64,000 nucleotides of DNA from an uncultured Dermabacter sp. (GTDB lineage: Bacteria > Actinomycetota > Actinomycetes > Actinomycetales > Dermabacteraceae), in assembly GCA_947252755.1 (NCBI GenBank), contig CAMXWV010000010.1:29552-93551 (forward strand), given 5' to 3'. The first letter of the stretch is position 1. Each line of letters starts with the position of its first letter. Made by a program: the position numbers and the translations under genes. Positions 46,742 through 54,446 of this stretch are shown piece by piece. The notes beneath the pieces are model-generated. The model saw only the letters and a program-made list of their open reading frames with translations. It made no database searches and had not been told where the DNA came from.

Positions 46742-46873
46742 TCACGCTCTCCTGTTCGCGCTGTTGTTGAGCCGGTAGCGGCGCATCTCAGCGAGCATCC
46801 GCTCCTTGTGGGCGTCAACACGCTTCCGGTCCACGGGGTGTTCGGCAACGAAGTCCTTCAGTGACAGAGCCAT
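46742..46873 (-). pseudogene. Truncated HigA/XRE antitoxin relic
   Basis: The 43-codon frame reads MALSLKDFVAEHPVDRKRVD and continues AHKERMLAEMRRYRLNN before a foreign tail. This is the N-terminal helix region that precedes the helix-turn-helix in a family of actinobacterial HigA-like antitoxins, from memory of that family. It stops where the DNA-binding domain should begin. A strong AAGGAGAG ribosome-binding site remains. No toxin partner lies upstream (46.87-46.97 kb). The rest of the 46,595-46,966 gap holds nothing recognisable. Confidence 0.6.
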
Positions 46874-46966
46874 CGTGCTCACTCTCCTTTCAGCCTCCGC
46901 AAGTGCTGAGCGAACATATCATCGGCCCGCGAGGTGAGCCGTTAGTGCATCCGCCCCAGGCGAGGC

Positions 46967-47479
46967 TCAGGGCCGAAGGGCGCTCATCTGCACGCAGTCC
47001 CAGCGGCGGCCATTCCAGGAGCGAGCCTCGGGGATTCGACCGCATTCAGAAAAGCCGCAGCGCTCGGCTGATGCGATCATCCGCTCGTTGCCTGACCATG
47101 TTTTCAGTGTGATGACGTGGGCGTCCGTCTCGTCGAAGGTGGTGGCCATCCACTGTGTCAGTGCCGTCCGGCCAACTCCCTTGCCCCACCATTGAGGGTC
47201 AAAGATGACGATGCCGATCTCCCACCAGCCGCCGCCGGTGGGATTCTCTTCAAAGCGGGTGACAAGCCCGGCAGGTTCACCGTCAACCTCAATGATTCGA
47301 CGGTTCTGATCCCCCACCCGGGCAGACTCTTGCTGGTCGAATTCCTCGCGGCTCGGGCTGGCGGGCGCCTTGAAGTAGGGTCCGTCCCAGCGCTTCCACT
47401 CCGCATCAGGTGTCCCGTGTTTCCAGGTCCACAAGAAGTCCAGATCGTCGGCCACCATGGGTCTGAGCGTCACAGTCAT
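46967..47479 (-). CDS. GNAT-family N-acetyltransferase
   Basis: This 170-residue acetyltransferase of the RimJ/RimL-like branch begins TLRPMVADDLDFLWTWK. The acetyl-CoA pyrophosphate loop is in DPQWWGKGVGRTALTQWM, with the following NERMIASAERCGFSE helix. Substrate unknown; it could be a protein N-terminus or small amine. It stands alone in the accessory region. Confidence 0.85.
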   Translation of the reverse strand: MTVTLRPMVADDLDFLWTWKHGTPDAEWKRWDGPYFKAPASPSREEFDQQESARVGDQNRRIIEVDGEPAGLVTRFEENPTGGGWWEIGIVIFDPQWWGKGVGRTALTQWMATTFDETDAHVITLKTWSGNERMIASAERCGFSECGRIPEARSWNGRRWDCVQMSALRP

Positions 47480-47626
47480 CCCAGCATGATGCCCCTAGCA
47501 AGCGCGGCGACGCAAACGAATTTCACCAGTGGTCTGCCTACTCGACGACGGGTCACAAGCGTGGGACAGGCGCTTCGATAAGGACAGGTTGCGCTCGATC
47601 GCCTTCACTAACCAAGACCTCATTAC

Positions 47627-47652
47627 CCCGCTGACCTGTAATGGTCAGCGGG
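47627..47652. terminator. Perfect 10-bp stem-loop
   Basis: Arms CCCGCTGACC (47627-47636) and GGTCAGCGGG (47643-47652) with a six-base loop lie in the 249-bp gap after the end of the BPL_N gene (minus strand) and before the GNAT start. A transcription terminator for the minus-strand gene is the simplest reading. The rest of the gap holds no convincing gene. Confidence 0.55.
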
Positions 47653-47728
47653 TGAGACTCCTCGTTCACCTGGTCGATCTGGTGGTGCAGGTTGGCGCGC
47701 GCGAACGTGGCACTCACGGCTGGAATCC

Positions 47729-48508
47729 TCAAGTGAGGATCTGTGTGACGAGCGGGAGCGCGTACTGCCAGTCGTCACCGTCAGGATCAACGAGATCCGT
47801 GTCCTCCACCCAGGATGCGTCGGCCTCCGGGTGCGGGCCGATCAACCCCACATGGCCCTCGCCAACGCGATAGACCGCGGCGGCAAGCTCCCCGGTTTCA
47901 TAACGGGCGTGAGCATCAGCGCCGCCTTCCGGCAGCTGCGCTCCTTCCTGAAAATAGGTCCACCGCGCAGTGGTATCCCACGTCACTGCCACCATGTGCT
48001 CTGCGCTGTCTGACACGGGGAAACCAGGAACGTTCACCTGTCCCTCGACGGGTTCACTCAAGAGACCGAAGCCTTCGCTTCCTGCAAGGTACGCGCCCAT
48101 GCAGATGCCGAGGTAACTTCCACCGTTGCCAACGAAGTCACGCAGTCCGCGAGCGAAATCTGACGGGAAGCTTTGGGCGGCAGCAGCAATATCATCTCCG
48201 CCGCCCGGCTGGACGTAGAGAGCCGCCTCAGCCAGGGCGTTCACTGTGAGCGGGGTCTTTTCTTCCGGGCCGATGAACTCAACTCTCAACTCGAGCGGCG
48301 ATTGAGACAGTCGCTCTGCAAGAGTTTCTGAGCATCCTTCGCATCCCGCCGGGCCGCGGTACACGAGGGCGGTGCGCGCATCCGAACTTTCGCGCTCGTT
48401 CGTGCCGCCCGGTGCACACCCGTTTGCTAGCGCAACAAAAGGGACCGCCAGCAACCCCGTAAGGAAAGAACGCCGGGACCACCCAGCAATGGGCTCAAAC
48501 GTACTCAT
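47729..48508 (-). CDS. BPL_N-domain secreted lipoprotein (glutamine-amidotransferase fold)
   Basis: This 259-residue protein has a twin-arginine signal (GWSRRSFLTGLL) and a lipobox ending at C31 (LANGC), so it is probably a Tat-exported lipoprotein. The mature part is the BPL_N domain, which resembles class I glutamine amidotransferases and biotin-ligase N-termini. YVQPGGGDD is an early glycine turn and GICMGAYLAG contains the nucleophile-elbow cysteine. A late HPEAD supplies a histidine. The reaction is unknown; such extracellular members are described as hypothetical. Confidence 0.75.
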   Translation of the reverse strand: MSTFEPIAGWSRRSFLTGLLAVPFVALANGCAPGGTNERESSDARTALVYRGPAGCEGCSETLAERLSQSPLELRVEFIGPEEKTPLTVNALAEAALYVQPGGGDDIAAAAQSFPSDFARGLRDFVGNGGSYLGICMGAYLAGSEGFGLLSEPVEGQVNVPGFPVSDSAEHMVAVTWDTTARWTYFQEGAQLPEGGADAHARYETGELAAAVYRVGEGHVGLIGPHPEADASWVEDTDLVDPDGDDWQYALPLVTQILT

Positions 48509-48640
48509 CCGTCACCACTGAGCGAGCACGCTCCCCTGCTCACCGTCACCGGCACTGTGGTCTGCACCCTGTCAGCCCCTTCAACAAGTATTGATGGTGA
48601 CTCAAGCTCACATACGCCGCTCATGTTCCGTTGAATGTCG

Positions 48641-48670
48641 AACGCTAACCCGGAACTCCACCACGTCACC
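48641..48670 (-). repeat. VEFxFNV junction repeat, copy H (degenerate)
   Basis: The plus-strand core CCGGAACTCCACCACGT matches copies D and F almost exactly. On the minus strand it reads D-V-V-E-F-R-V-S-V without an immediate stop. It lies in the 275-bp gap between the BPL_N and Abi genes, which otherwise holds nothing recognisable. Confidence 0.6.
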
Positions 48671-48783
48671 GCGGATAGAAAGGTCTGGGTGACTGCCCTG
48701 ACGCACTGCTCTGGTGCGCACGGTCGCTCGAGTCTCTCGCCTCCACCTCGGGAGTCTATCCAGGCATCACAGTGGATGTCTGA

Positions 48784-49677
48784 TCACCGGTGATGGGGAT
48801 GCTGCAGTCCATCCAACAGCTCCGGGTACGTCTCAATGTGCACCCGCAGGTCATCGCCGAAGCTGCACACGGGTCTGATCCTGTCTACGAGCCACGACAG
48901 CGTCACGAACTCGCCCCAGGGAGTCTGGTGATAGATCGACGAGTCACGCTCGGTCTTAAGAGCTCGCGGCACCTGTATCGGGATCGGAGGCTTTCGGTTC
49001 CACACCCGGCCGTGATGCGCGCACACATTCCGCAGCACGGAGAAGCCACGAAGGATCGACTCAAGATGCTCCGGTTTCAAATCGAACATGCGCGCGACCT
49101 CGTGGCGGACGTCCTCGTCAAGCAGCAGGCGGTACATCTTAGAAACCGTGCCGAAGCTCAGAGCTTCGATCGCCGCCCACACGGGCGGGTCCTCGCCACG
49201 CTCACGATGATGCGCAATAAACTGCTCGCGCGAGCGCTCGAGCTCACGCTGGATATCCTCGAGCAGTGTGTCCCGCAGGCGCACTGCTCTGCCACCAGGT
49301 CGAGTCGCCGTCTCCGACGAGTATGTGCTCGGCACGAGATATGCCGCGGGGCTCATCTTGGTGCCCATCACGTAGGCGACCCTCGAGCGGACGCCCACCT
49401 CGAGGATCGACAGCCCGTCGCTGAGGATGCTGCGGAGCGTCTCGTCGAATAGGTAGACTTTTTCAATGGTCTCAACCGTGGTGCCGGGCAGGAACGAGTC
49501 GTCCTTGTGATGAGGCGCTCTCTGGTAGTAGCGCCAGTAGCCAGAGAGCCGGTAGTAGTTGCAGTTCACGAGCAGTCTCGTAAGGCGCAGCCGTTCGGCA
49601 TCGTCCTCCACGATCAACCCTCGGCGCTTGAGCAGGTTGATCTGTTCTCCGATGGTCAGCGCCGGTTTCATCACCAC
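48784..49677 (-). CDS. Abi_2 (AbiD/AbiF-type) abortive-infection protein
   Basis: This roughly 297-residue protein belongs to the Abi_2 family, which blocks phage growth by killing or arresting the host cell. Family features are LTIGEQINLLKRRGL, YYRLSGYWRYYQ, FDETLRSILSDGLSILEVGVRSRVAY and the HEPN-like R-x4-H motif R-N-V-C-A-H in the C-terminal half, consistent with an RNase active site. I place the start at a GTG (49677), ten bases after GGAGGAGG. An ATG at 49671 and a TTG at 49701 are alternatives. A promoter and a short structured RNA sit immediately upstream, the layout known for AbiF-type systems. Confidence 0.88.
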   Translation of the reverse strand: MVMKPALTIGEQINLLKRRGLIVEDDAERLRLTRLLVNCNYYRLSGYWRYYQRAPHHKDDSFLPGTTVETIEKVYLFDETLRSILSDGLSILEVGVRSRVAYVMGTKMSPAAYLVPSTYSSETATRPGGRAVRLRDTLLEDIQRELERSREQFIAHHRERGEDPPVWAAIEALSFGTVSKMYRLLLDEDVRHEVARMFDLKPEHLESILRGFSVLRNVCAHHGRVWNRKPPIPIQVPRALKTERDSSIYHQTPWGEFVTLSWLVDRIRPVCSFGDDLRVHIETYPELLDGLQHPHHR

Positions 49678-49700
49678 AGCCGCGGCACCTCCTCCGAACA

Positions 49701-49757
49701 AAGAAAAGCCCCGCCTATCTTGAGGAAGCCGAAGCTCGAGCCCTGGCGGGGTCTATT
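49701..49757 (-). ncRNA. Candidate short structured RNA upstream of the Abi gene
   Basis: From a predicted start near 49757 the minus strand runs into CCCCGCC (49751-49745), a 29-base loop region with an inner small stem around GAGC-UUCG-GCUU, then GGCGGGG (49715-49709), and ends in CTTTTCTT. This is a complete promoter, hairpin and U-tract unit of about 57 nt that would terminate most transcripts before the Abi reading frame. Short RNAs upstream of AbiF genes are a known conserved motif (abiF RNA) and are thought to act with the protein. Identity as that motif is inference. Confidence 0.6.
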
Positions 49758-49763
49758 GACTCA

Positions 49764-49793
49764 ATCATACGGAATGACGGTCCCTCGGCGCAA
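49764..49793 (-). promoter_or_regulatory. Sigma-70-like promoter for the Abi-associated RNA
   Basis: On the minus strand TTGCGC (49793-49788) and TATGAT (49769-49764) are separated by 18 bases. The predicted start, about seven bases on, is just before the RNA hairpin. This is one of the best consensus promoters in the window. Confidence 0.65.
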
Positions 49794-49884
49794 GAGCAGG
49801 GCGCGGCAGGTGGTCCGCCTCTCTGCCACTCAGCGCGAGGACGGTACAGCACCCAATGGAGGTGTTCCGCAGGGAGCGCTGCTA

Positions 49885-50103
49885 GCCCGCGTCGAGACAC
49901 TGGCTGGTGCGATCCCCCGCTGTGCAGTCCCGCGATGAGGCACATCGATGATCGTCCTCGACGCATCCGCCACCATCGAAGCTCTCATCTCCACCTCTCC
50001 GCCGGGCGCACTCCTTGATGCACTCACCGGGTCCATCCACGCTCCGTACCACCTCGACGTCGAAGTCCTTCTGTTCTCCGGTCGCTCGAGCGAGGCGGCT
50101 TGA
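49885..50103 (+). pseudogene. vapBC toxin-antitoxin relic
   Basis: A VapB-like C-terminal piece (LLARVETLAGA) shifts frame in a run of C residues and would resume as AVQSRDEAHR, whose stop overlaps the ATG at 49948 in normal vapBC fashion. The toxin frame from 49948 reads MIVLDASATIEALISTSPPG and AHAPYHLD-type PIN-domain sequence with the first catalytic Asp. It then loses about six codons after DVEVL and stops at residue 51 of roughly 130. The N-terminal half of VapB is missing. Confidence 0.6.
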
Positions 50104-50245
50104 TCCCCTCCCCCATAGAGGCCGAACATGAGCAACCGCAGGCGTAATAGACGCTGACGCCAACCTGCTTGACGGCTCCGGCGAGGCTTCCTAACCTTCC
50201 GTCAGGAGACGGCCGCTGGGCGACCGTCGTGTCAACGGAGCTGCA

Positions 50246-50869
50246 ATGACGATGCACTCACCCCAAGACCGGCCACCGCAGGACATCGTGGTGTTCCCGA
50301 TCCGAGGCCGCTCTTCCCTCCAGCTGCTGGTAGCGCTCATCATGGGCGCAGTGTTCGTCGGCATCGCCGCGGCGATCGTGTACGCGGCGATCACCGAGGG
50401 CCAGTGGATGTTCCTGATCGCACTGCCGATCATGGCGCTGGCTTTGATCGGCCTGTTCATCGACCAGTTCAAAAACCAGCGCAGCTCCCTTGCGATCCGC
50501 CGGGACGTCCCGGTGCTCGTGGTCGACGATTACGGCATTGGAGACGGCTATCTGCGCGTGCCGTGGAACATGGTGCGCGGTGTCCATACCCGCACTGCCT
50601 CCAGCCGACGCCCCGGTCCACGCACGCTCGGCAGGCATCTCGCGAACAAGCTGAGCGAGACCGCCGGGGTGCTCGACGGTGATTTCCTCCTGACCGTCGA
50701 GACTGTGGAGCCTCTGCCGGCCCACGTCAAACAGCGCGGCGCGTTCACGGTGAGCGCTCACGATGTTGTGTACGACCTCGGCACAGCGATCCCGGCAGCC
50801 CAATGGAAACCGTTAGCGCAAGCGATCACGCAGTACGCGGACTGGCGAGGCGTGCCGATCAGCGACTGA
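50246..50869 (+). CDS. Hypothetical two-helix membrane protein, possible PH-like domain
   Basis: The 207-residue protein is not recognised. Two adjacent membrane helices (about residues 25-48 and 53-74, LLVALIMGAVFVGIAAAIVY and WMFLIALPIMALALIGLFI) precede a soluble C-terminal half. That half has strands LVVDDYGIGDGYLRVPWNMVRG and FTVSAHDVVYDLG, compatible with a bacterial PH-like domain. A CGGAG ribosome-binding site precedes the ATG. It lies between a vapBC relic and a higB relic. Confidence 0.6.
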   Translation: MTMHSPQDRPPQDIVVFPIRGRSSLQLLVALIMGAVFVGIAAAIVYAAITEGQWMFLIALPIMALALIGLFIDQFKNQRSSLAIRRDVPVLVVDDYGIGDGYLRVPWNMVRGVHTRTASSRRPGPRTLGRHLANKLSETAGVLDGDFLLTVETVEPLPAHVKQRGAFTVSAHDVVYDLGTAIPAAQWKPLAQAITQYADWRGVPISD

Positions 50870-51062
50870 GCACGTACATCCATATATCGAACGCGTCGAG
50901 GCTCGTGCGCCGCCTCGGTCCACACGACGCACTCCGCCACTGGTCGCTGATCCAGACGCTGTGCTGACCCTTGCGGTCCCCCTTCAAGGCTTCGAACCGG
51001 TTCCCCGGCTTATGAAACCGTGGGTCGACCCGCGATGCCGCTTCACGCATCGGGTCCATGAC
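50859..51062 (-). pseudogene. higB relic fused to the 3' end of an alpha/beta-hydrolase gene
   Basis: The minus strand reads REAASRVDPRFHK, then jumps to PGNRFEALKGDRKGQHSVW and ISDQWR. This is HigB toxin sequence with about 24 residues deleted in the middle. A frame change follows (VWTEA is in the next frame). The last part, LDAFDIWMYVLSR, is not HigB. It matches the C-terminus of the hydrolase-derived half of the ORF at 59,519-60,067 (LDAFDMWIDVLSR). The DNA is thus a recombinant scrap of two genes. Its stop overlaps the end of the plus-strand membrane-protein gene. Confidence 0.65.
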
Positions 51063-51155
51063 GCTGAACATCAAATCGGGCTGCACCGACTTCCGGTCCA
51101 GCCTGACCGCTTATTCTTGGAGAACCGCGGCTCAAGCTCGTGTCTATGGGAAGGC

Positions 51156-52976
51156 TCAGAGCGGCGCACGTTTGTGCGCGTCCACGATTCCCCTCAACCA
51201 TTCCGCCAACGGCTTGATGGCGCGATGCTGGCTTGACGTCGGGCCAAGATGCTCGCGCAGTAGCGCAGACGGAATATGGGGTTTTACCTTACCCGACGTC
51301 TTACGGTCGGAGTTCCAGCCCTTCGAACCAAGGTATGACGCCAAGGCCTCGAAACCGGCGGGACCCGTCGCGAACTCCTCCGCAGTCTCCTTGCTCACCA
51401 CCCCCATCTCCTCGGGGCCGAGCATTCTTGCCAACTTCTTTTGCGGCACCACGTCCAGGAGTAGACCTTCAAGATCAGAACTCAGAACGAACGCGTCCCA
51501 CGGCTGCAACAGAGTGTTGAGCTTTTTTTGGTGCTCGATTGCATCCTCGATGGTGTCGACTCGCTGGTCCGCCAAGTTGCGTAGGTCGTTGAAGAATTCC
51601 ATGGGAGGCTTGGGATCCTTAACCTTCAGGACATCTACCAGGGCACGCTTGTTGTCACCGTTCTTGTGGACGCCGTCCTTATCGGTGAGCACGTAGGCAC
51701 GGACGCCGAAAAGCTGAGCGAGTTGGAGCAAGTGCGTAATCGTCGTGATCCCGGACGCCTCGATCACGGCGATACCCAGGGCGTAGTGGCCTCCCGGCCC
51801 ACCGGTGATGCGCTCCAAAAGGTAATCTATGACGAGCTTGTCGCCGTGGCCCTCAACCAGGATCAAGGAGCTAGCAAACACGAGCTCGCTATTGGTTGCG
51901 TCGCAGTAGCGCGTCAACCGTCCTTCTTCGTCGACAGCCAAGTCCGGTCTCCGAGCCGAGTACTCGACGCCCTCCGGACTGAGCGGGAGTCGCGCGATCC
52001 TAGAAACCGAGAACGAGTCGACGAGAACCGCGCTGTGAGTCGTTACAAGTAGCTGCGCCTCCGTCGAGATGTCCTTCAGAATCTTCGCCATCGCTCGCTG
52101 CGTCTGCGGGTGGAGAAACGCCTCGGGCTCTTCGATAGCGAAGATGACGTTGGTGCCGGTCTGCTTGCTCTTCGACGAGACATAACGAAGAATGCCGAGC
52201 ACCAGGGCGGACTGAAATCCGGTGCCACGCTCTGCGATCGGGACCACGACGTCTTCGTGGCTGGTGATCACCGCTTCTTTGAGCATGCCGCGCAACGCGT
52301 GCTGGGGCGCGGGTAGCTCGACTCCGAGGACCGATTCCCGGAAAGGCAGTTCAGTCGCAACGGCGTTCATCGATTCGCTGAGGACCTCCTGCACCAGCTT
52401 CTCAACCGGCGCCATTGCCTTCGCAAAGTCCATCTGAAGTTGCGTCGAGCGGGAAGTCCCCGAACGAACGAGCACACCTTCCAGCGTTTCGTAAAGTCGC
52501 GTGAAGGATTGGTCTGCACCGTCATGTTCGGCATCGCTCACCCTGATGGAAGGGATCTTCACGAAATCAAACGATTGGAGCACCCACTCGTAGATTTCAC
52601 GGGATTTCGCATCCATGCCCTTCGACGCACGATAGTTGATCCTGCCTTTTCTCGTGCAGGTAACCTCGACCCAAAACGTCCCGTCTCGACTGAGAGAGCC
52701 ATCCAGTTCGTTAGTCTCTGCTTGCGTGAGGCCGCCGAAGTGAACCTTGATGCTCGACAGCATTCTGGGACCGCCATTGACGTAGTAGTCGTTGAGCGGC
52801 TTCATTCGCTCGAAGTCTTCCGCGGTCGGGTTCGAAAAGAAGGTCTCGAGCACGTTGACTAGCGATGACTTGCCTGCGTTGTTAGGTCCCGCGATAAGTT
52901 GAAGGCTCGGGTCCACGTCAAACGATAGCGACTTGAATCCTAGGAGACTCTTAATTTGGACATGTTCGATGTGCAC
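51156..52976 (-). CDS. OLD-family ATP-dependent nuclease (AAA ATPase plus TOPRIM)
   Basis: This 606-residue OLD-family protein has Walker A GPNNAGKSS at residues 30-38, a degenerate signature ERGTGFQSALVLG, Walker B VIFAIEEPEAFLHPQ and a TTHSAVLVD switch. They are followed by a TOPRIM nuclease domain with LILVEGHGDKLVIDYL and VLTDKDGV. Such proteins cut DNA and serve in phage defence, alone or with a UvrD-like GajB partner. No helicase gene lies on either side, so this would be a stand-alone (class 1) member. Intact and full length. Confidence 0.88.
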   Translation of the reverse strand: MHIEHVQIKSLLGFKSLSFDVDPSLQLIAGPNNAGKSSLVNVLETFFSNPTAEDFERMKPLNDYYVNGGPRMLSSIKVHFGGLTQAETNELDGSLSRDGTFWVEVTCTRKGRINYRASKGMDAKSREIYEWVLQSFDFVKIPSIRVSDAEHDGADQSFTRLYETLEGVLVRSGTSRSTQLQMDFAKAMAPVEKLVQEVLSESMNAVATELPFRESVLGVELPAPQHALRGMLKEAVITSHEDVVVPIAERGTGFQSALVLGILRYVSSKSKQTGTNVIFAIEEPEAFLHPQTQRAMAKILKDISTEAQLLVTTHSAVLVDSFSVSRIARLPLSPEGVEYSARRPDLAVDEEGRLTRYCDATNSELVFASSLILVEGHGDKLVIDYLLERITGGPGGHYALGIAVIEASGITTITHLLQLAQLFGVRAYVLTDKDGVHKNGDNKRALVDVLKVKDPKPPMEFFNDLRNLADQRVDTIEDAIEHQKKLNTLLQPWDAFVLSSDLEGLLLDVVPQKKLARMLGPEEMGVVSKETAEEFATGPAGFEALASYLGSKGWNSDRKTSGKVKPHIPSALLREHLGPTSSQHRAIKPLAEWLRGIVDAHKRAPL

Positions 52977-53119
52977 GGAGCCACCTTACCCTTCGGGACA
53001 GGTCGGGCGGAAGCGTCTTATCGGTGTGAACAGAGCCGTGCTTGATTCTCTCGAGGATCATCAGGAGTTAAAAGACTCCACCGCATGCCGGCACGTGTAG
53101 CAATCTGGGTTCACGTCTC

Positions 53120-53582
53120 TCAACCCGTCGCCCAGAGCGGGTTCTCCTGCCACCTGGCGGGAACTCTCATGTGGTAGACCGGCACGATTGGCACCGCAGG
53201 GAAACCCTTCATTACAGCGGGACGCAGCATGCTTCGGCCCACGCCCAGTCGATCTGACAAGAACTGGATAAGGGGGAGCCGGGAAAACGTACGGTTCCGC
53301 CCCGCTGCGTCGAGGTCAGGGTGAAGACCCACCTTCGGCAGCTTCTGAGCAATCGTGTAGACGCGGTTGAACAGCCGCGGCATCTCGGTCACACATGTCC
53401 ATGCCGCGCCCAGCCAGGATCCCCACCTGCTCGACGTCCGTCTTGAATCCCTTGACTTCCACGCCTAGGAACACCACCCGAGGATAATGAAGACCGGCCC
53501 TGGACCTACCGAAGTAGGCGGAACCGGTCGTAGTGTCGCGACCATACCTGGCCGCTGAAGCACGCACAACAGCGTGAGGCAC
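53120..53582 (-). pseudogene. Frameshifted ORF with nuclease-like V-E-V-K motif
   Basis: Two minus-strand frames join if one base is removed near 53,392. The first frame has HYPRVVFLGVEVKGFKTDVE and ends at GRGMDMC. The second resumes with TEMPRLFNRVYTIAQKLPKV and runs to the stop at 53,120. The E-x-K in a beta strand after a hydrophobic run resembles the core of PD-(D/E)xK nucleases, but I do not recognise the family. The N-terminus is also unclear. A decayed gene is likely; a sequencing indel is possible. Confidence 0.5.
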
Positions 53583-53613
53583 GCGCCATCACGTCGATTG
53601 ATCGAATGACTCT

Positions 53614-54039
53614 TCACGCGTCCACATTCCACGGATCTACGAGATTGACGCCGGTGTGCTGGAAATCCTTCACATTACGCGTCGCGCAGGTTGCCCCGTG
53701 CGCCAGGCAGATCGCGGCGACCTGGGCGTCGGCGGTACTGATCGGCGCACCTGCAGTCTCACGTAACGCGAGCACTTCCGCGTATCGCTCCGCCGCATCA
53801 GCATCAAATGCGAGCACCAACCGGCTCCCCCGAAACGGCGCTACCGCTTCCTCGATCCCTCGCGCCAACTCGTGTTTGCGTCGGCCTTCCGGGAGCCTTC
53901 GGACACCGGCAAGCAGCTCCGCAAGAGTGATTGACGTGATCGCGACATCACCCGTCAAAGACACGAGCCACTCGACGACCCGAGGCTCCGGCGACGGTCG
54001 AAAAATCTCCGAGATCACGTTCGTGTCGAGGACGATCAT
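53614..54039 (-). CDS. vapC: VapC-type PIN-domain toxin
   Basis: This 141-residue PIN-domain endoribonuclease of the VapC/FitB type has Asp in MIVLDTNV, Glu in TLAELLAGVRRL, Asp in STADAQVAA and the final Asp in TRNVKDF, giving a complete acidic pocket. FitB-like proteins cleave tRNA or other RNA and are held inactive by the DNA-binding antitoxin. I start at the ATG at 54039, which overlaps the vapB stop (ATGA). Intact. Confidence 0.92.
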   Translation of the reverse strand: MIVLDTNVISEIFRPSPEPRVVEWLVSLTGDVAITSITLAELLAGVRRLPEGRRKHELARGIEEAVAPFRGSRLVLAFDADAAERYAEVLALRETAGAPISTADAQVAAICLAHGATCATRNVKDFQHTGVNLVDPWNVDA

Positions 54040-54269
54040 TCGAAGCACGCCACCCGCGCAATGTCGTCGCGCATCGGAATCGGTAGCTCATCGATCCCAC
54101 CGGCATCCTGCGCGGCAGCCAGCAGAGCCATTCCGATGTGCGGCCGTCGGGCAGCCTTCGTCAGGATGTCGCGAACCTCGGCCTCCATGGACCGCCCGTG
54201 CTCCCTCGCCTGAGACGCGAGCTGTTGCTTCACGTGGTCATCGAGACCGCGCACGATGATGGATGCCAT
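54036..54269 (-). CDS. vapB: VapB/FitA-type ribbon-helix-helix antitoxin
   Basis: This 77-residue antitoxin starts with a ribbon-helix-helix domain (MASIIVRGLDDHVKQQLASQ, REHGRSMEAEVRDILTKA) of the FitA type. The C-terminal arm ELPIPMRDDIARV would thread into VapC. The ATG at 54269 has AGGAGG eight bases upstream; an upstream GTG lies too close to that site. It precedes vapC with a 4-base overlap and probably autorepresses through the inverted repeat just upstream. Confidence 0.9.
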   Translation of the reverse strand: MASIIVRGLDDHVKQQLASQAREHGRSMEAEVRDILTKAARRPHIGMALLAAAQDAGGIDELPIPMRDDIARVACFE

Positions 54270-54286
54270 CGGTGCCACCTCCTTCT

Positions 54287-54304
54287 GCTATCAATCACGA
54301 TAGC
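54287..54304. promoter_or_regulatory. Inverted-repeat operator for vapBC
   Basis: GCTATC (54287-54292) and GATAGC (54299-54304) form a 6-6-6 inverted repeat 18 bases upstream of the vapB start, overlapping the AT-rich -10 region. This is the expected place for antitoxin binding. Confidence 0.55.
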
Positions 54305-54396
54305 GCTAATCACGCGATGAGGAAAGACAAGAACGAGACAACAACACCCCGCCGATCACGAAGATCGACTGGCCCACGGAGCAGGATCAACTCACA

Positions 54397-54429
54397 TCAC
54401 ACATCGAACAGGAACTCCACCAGTCTCCG
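54397..54429 (-). repeat. VEFxFNV junction repeat, copy A
   Basis: On the minus strand it reads R-R-L-V-E-F-L-F-D-V-stop (TGA). Downstream plus-strand sequence continues into a relB-like scrap, as copy C does before the intact relBE. Confidence 0.6.
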
Positions 54430-54446
54430 ATGGAGAGAGCCATCAT

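Noticed and set aside
50104..50245. Continuation of the vapC relic or another small gene before the membrane protein.
   Set aside because: No frame resumes PIN-domain sequence, and the short frames present have no recognisable content.
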